The position numbers and the translations under genes are program-made. From positions 1-23,537 of the forward strand of contig DASQHM010000234.1 in NCBI GenBank assembly GCA_035632095.1: 23,537 nucleotides of DNA, in the 5' to 3' direction. How positions within the stretch are numbered: the stretch's first letter is position 1; each line of letters starts with the position of its first letter. The notes beneath the pieces are model-generated. The model did not search any database. It saw only the letters and a program-made list of their open reading frames with translations, and was not told the origin of the DNA. This document shows, piece after piece, positions 22,628 through 23,537 of this stretch. The stretch is from DASQHM01 sp035632095 (GTDB lineage: Bacteria; Pseudomonadota; Alphaproteobacteria; Ferrovibrionales; Ferrovibrionaceae).

Positions 22628-23537
22628 ATGCGGCATTGTGATCGTTGTGGTGTACGGCGCCCGATGAGCGGCGCGATCATCCGAACGGCCTTCGCGTTTT
22701 GCCTGTTGATCGTAGGCGCGGGCACGCTTCTGCTCGGCGCTTCCCCTGCCCATGCGCTGCCGAGTTACGCGCGGCAGACCGGGCAGCAATGCGCCGCCTG
22801 CCACAACGGCTTTCCCGAACTCACGCCCTACGGCCGGCTGTTCAAGCTCAACGGCTACACGTTCGGCGGCGGCCAGACGGATCTGCCGCCGGTAGCGGCG
22901 ATGCTGATCCCATCGTTCACCCATACCCAGGAAGGGCAGCCCGGCGGCGCGGCGCCGCATTATGGCGACAACAACAACTGGACCTATACCGGCAGTCTGT
23001 TCTATGGCGGCGCCATCACCTCGAATATCGGCGCCTTCGCCCAGGCCACCTATGATCACACCCCGCGGCGGTTCGGTTGGGACAACACGGACATCCGGTA
23101 CGCCAACACCACGACCCTGATGGGCGGAGAGACCATCTTCGGTGTTACGCTCAACAACAACCCGACAATAACGGACGTCTGGAATTCGACGCCGGCCTTT
23201 GGCTTTCCCTTCGTCTCCTCCGGCCTGGCGCCGACGCCTGCCGCCAAAACATTGATCGAGGGGAGTCTGGCGCAACAGGTCGCCGGGGCCACGGCATACG
23301 CGTTCTGGAACCGGCTCGTCTATCTCGAGGCCGGCGGCTATCACACCTTGTCGGTCACGGCGGAAAAGACGCTCGGCACCAACACCACCGGCACAAGCTC
23401 AAACTCGGGCGTCATGCCCTATTGGCGCGCTGCCGTGGAACCGAAATGGGGCCGGCATTCGCTCGAGGTCGGGACCTTCGGCATGGCGGCTTCGCTTAGA
23501 CCCGGACGCATCAGCGGCTCGGGCACCGACGACATCA
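22628..23537 (+). CDS. Exported monohaem cytochrome c joined to a probable outer-membrane barrel (partial, 3' end outside window)
   Basis: The frame is open from ATG 22628 to the right edge (303 residues visible). A hydrophobic signal segment (TAFAFCLLIVGAGTLLLGA) ends at a likely cleavage site after SPAHA. The mature N-terminus has a single haem c motif, CAACH at 55-59, then PELTPYGRLFKLNGYTFGGG. This region resembles a known but poorly characterised group of cytochrome-containing membrane proteins. The rest alternates polar and aromatic residues in beta-like stretches rich in Asn, Thr, Gly and Tyr (NNWTYTGSLFYGGAIT, AFAQATYDHT, YLEAGGYHTLSVTAEK), suggesting a porin-like barrel. ATG 22664 would give a cleaner signal peptide; starting at 22628 adds 12 residues with CDRC. 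GGGGTGGGGG before 22628 favours the earlier start. The function could be electron transfer at the outer membrane, inferred only. Confidence 0.8.
   Translation, partial: MRHCDRCGVRRPMSGAIIRTAFAFCLLIVGAGTLLLGASPAHALPSYARQTGQQCAACHNGFPELTPYGRLFKLNGYTFGGGQTDLPPVAAMLIPSFTHTQEGQPGGAAPHYGDNNNWTYTGSLFYGGAITSNIGAFAQATYDHTPRRFGWDNTDIRYANTTTLMGGETIFGVTLNNNPTITDVWNSTPAFGFPFVSSGLAPTPAAKTLIEGSLAQQVAGATAYAFWNRLVYLEAGGYHTLSVTAEKTLGTNTTGTSSNSGVMPYWRAAVEPKWGRHSLEVGTFGMAASLRPGRISGSGTDDI

Noticed and set aside
1..23537. CRISPR array, insertion sequence, integrase, tRNA or rRNA
   Set aside because: No regularly spaced repeats, transposase motifs, terminal inverted repeats or RNA-gene sequences were seen on either strand.

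Overview
This is a stretch of high-GC bacterial chromosome (roughly two thirds G+C by eye). Its genes look alphaproteobacterial: an RbsC/RbsA-type sugar importer, paired CaiB/BaiF CoA-transferases, SMP-30/strictosidine-synthase-like propellers, an ADP-forming acyl-CoA synthetase fused to GNAT, and an FNR/FixK-like box. That assignment is inference; no rRNA or tRNA is present to fix it. Fourteen genes are supported. Both edges cut a gene, and no gap between genes exceeds 300 bases.

Layout. (1) 1-5981 is part of a small natural-product locus. A leftward NRPS gene, whose 3' end lies beyond the left edge, encodes a condensation domain and then an adenylation domain interrupted by a luciferase-like flavin monooxygenase. 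Divergent from it are a Sfp-type phosphopantetheinyl transferase and, translationally coupled to it, a Baeyer-Villiger-type monooxygenase resembling 4-hydroxyacetophenone monooxygenase. (2) 5978-9809 holds two CaiB/BaiF family III CoA-transferases flanking an esterase-like alpha/beta hydrolase with a long N-terminal region. (3) 9818-14553 holds ilvD (dihydroxy-acid dehydratase), divergent from a large ADP-forming acyl-CoA synthetase/GNAT fusion. (4) 14605-22393 holds a TetR-type regulator divergent from a five-gene importer operon: permease, periplasmic binding protein, a permease fused to a beta-propeller, a second free propeller, and a double-NBD ATPase. The last three overlap by ATGA. (5) 22559-23537 starts a gene for an exported monohaem cytochrome c joined to what looks like an outer-membrane barrel. 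A candidate class II FNR/FixK promoter lies in front of it, and the gene runs off the right edge.

How the genes may work together. The NRPS needs its carrier domains activated, and the neighbouring transferase can do that. The two oxygenases (one inside the NRPS, one free) would oxidise the product. The importer appears to take up a sugar-like or lactone-like compound; the propellers, one tethered to the channel and one free, may hydrolyse it or otherwise process it on entry. The CoA-transferases, the hydrolase and the acyl-CoA synthetase suggest organic-acid CoA metabolism, but no complete pathway can be read. The two most unusual items are the permease-propeller fusion operon and the monooxygenase-interrupted NRPS.
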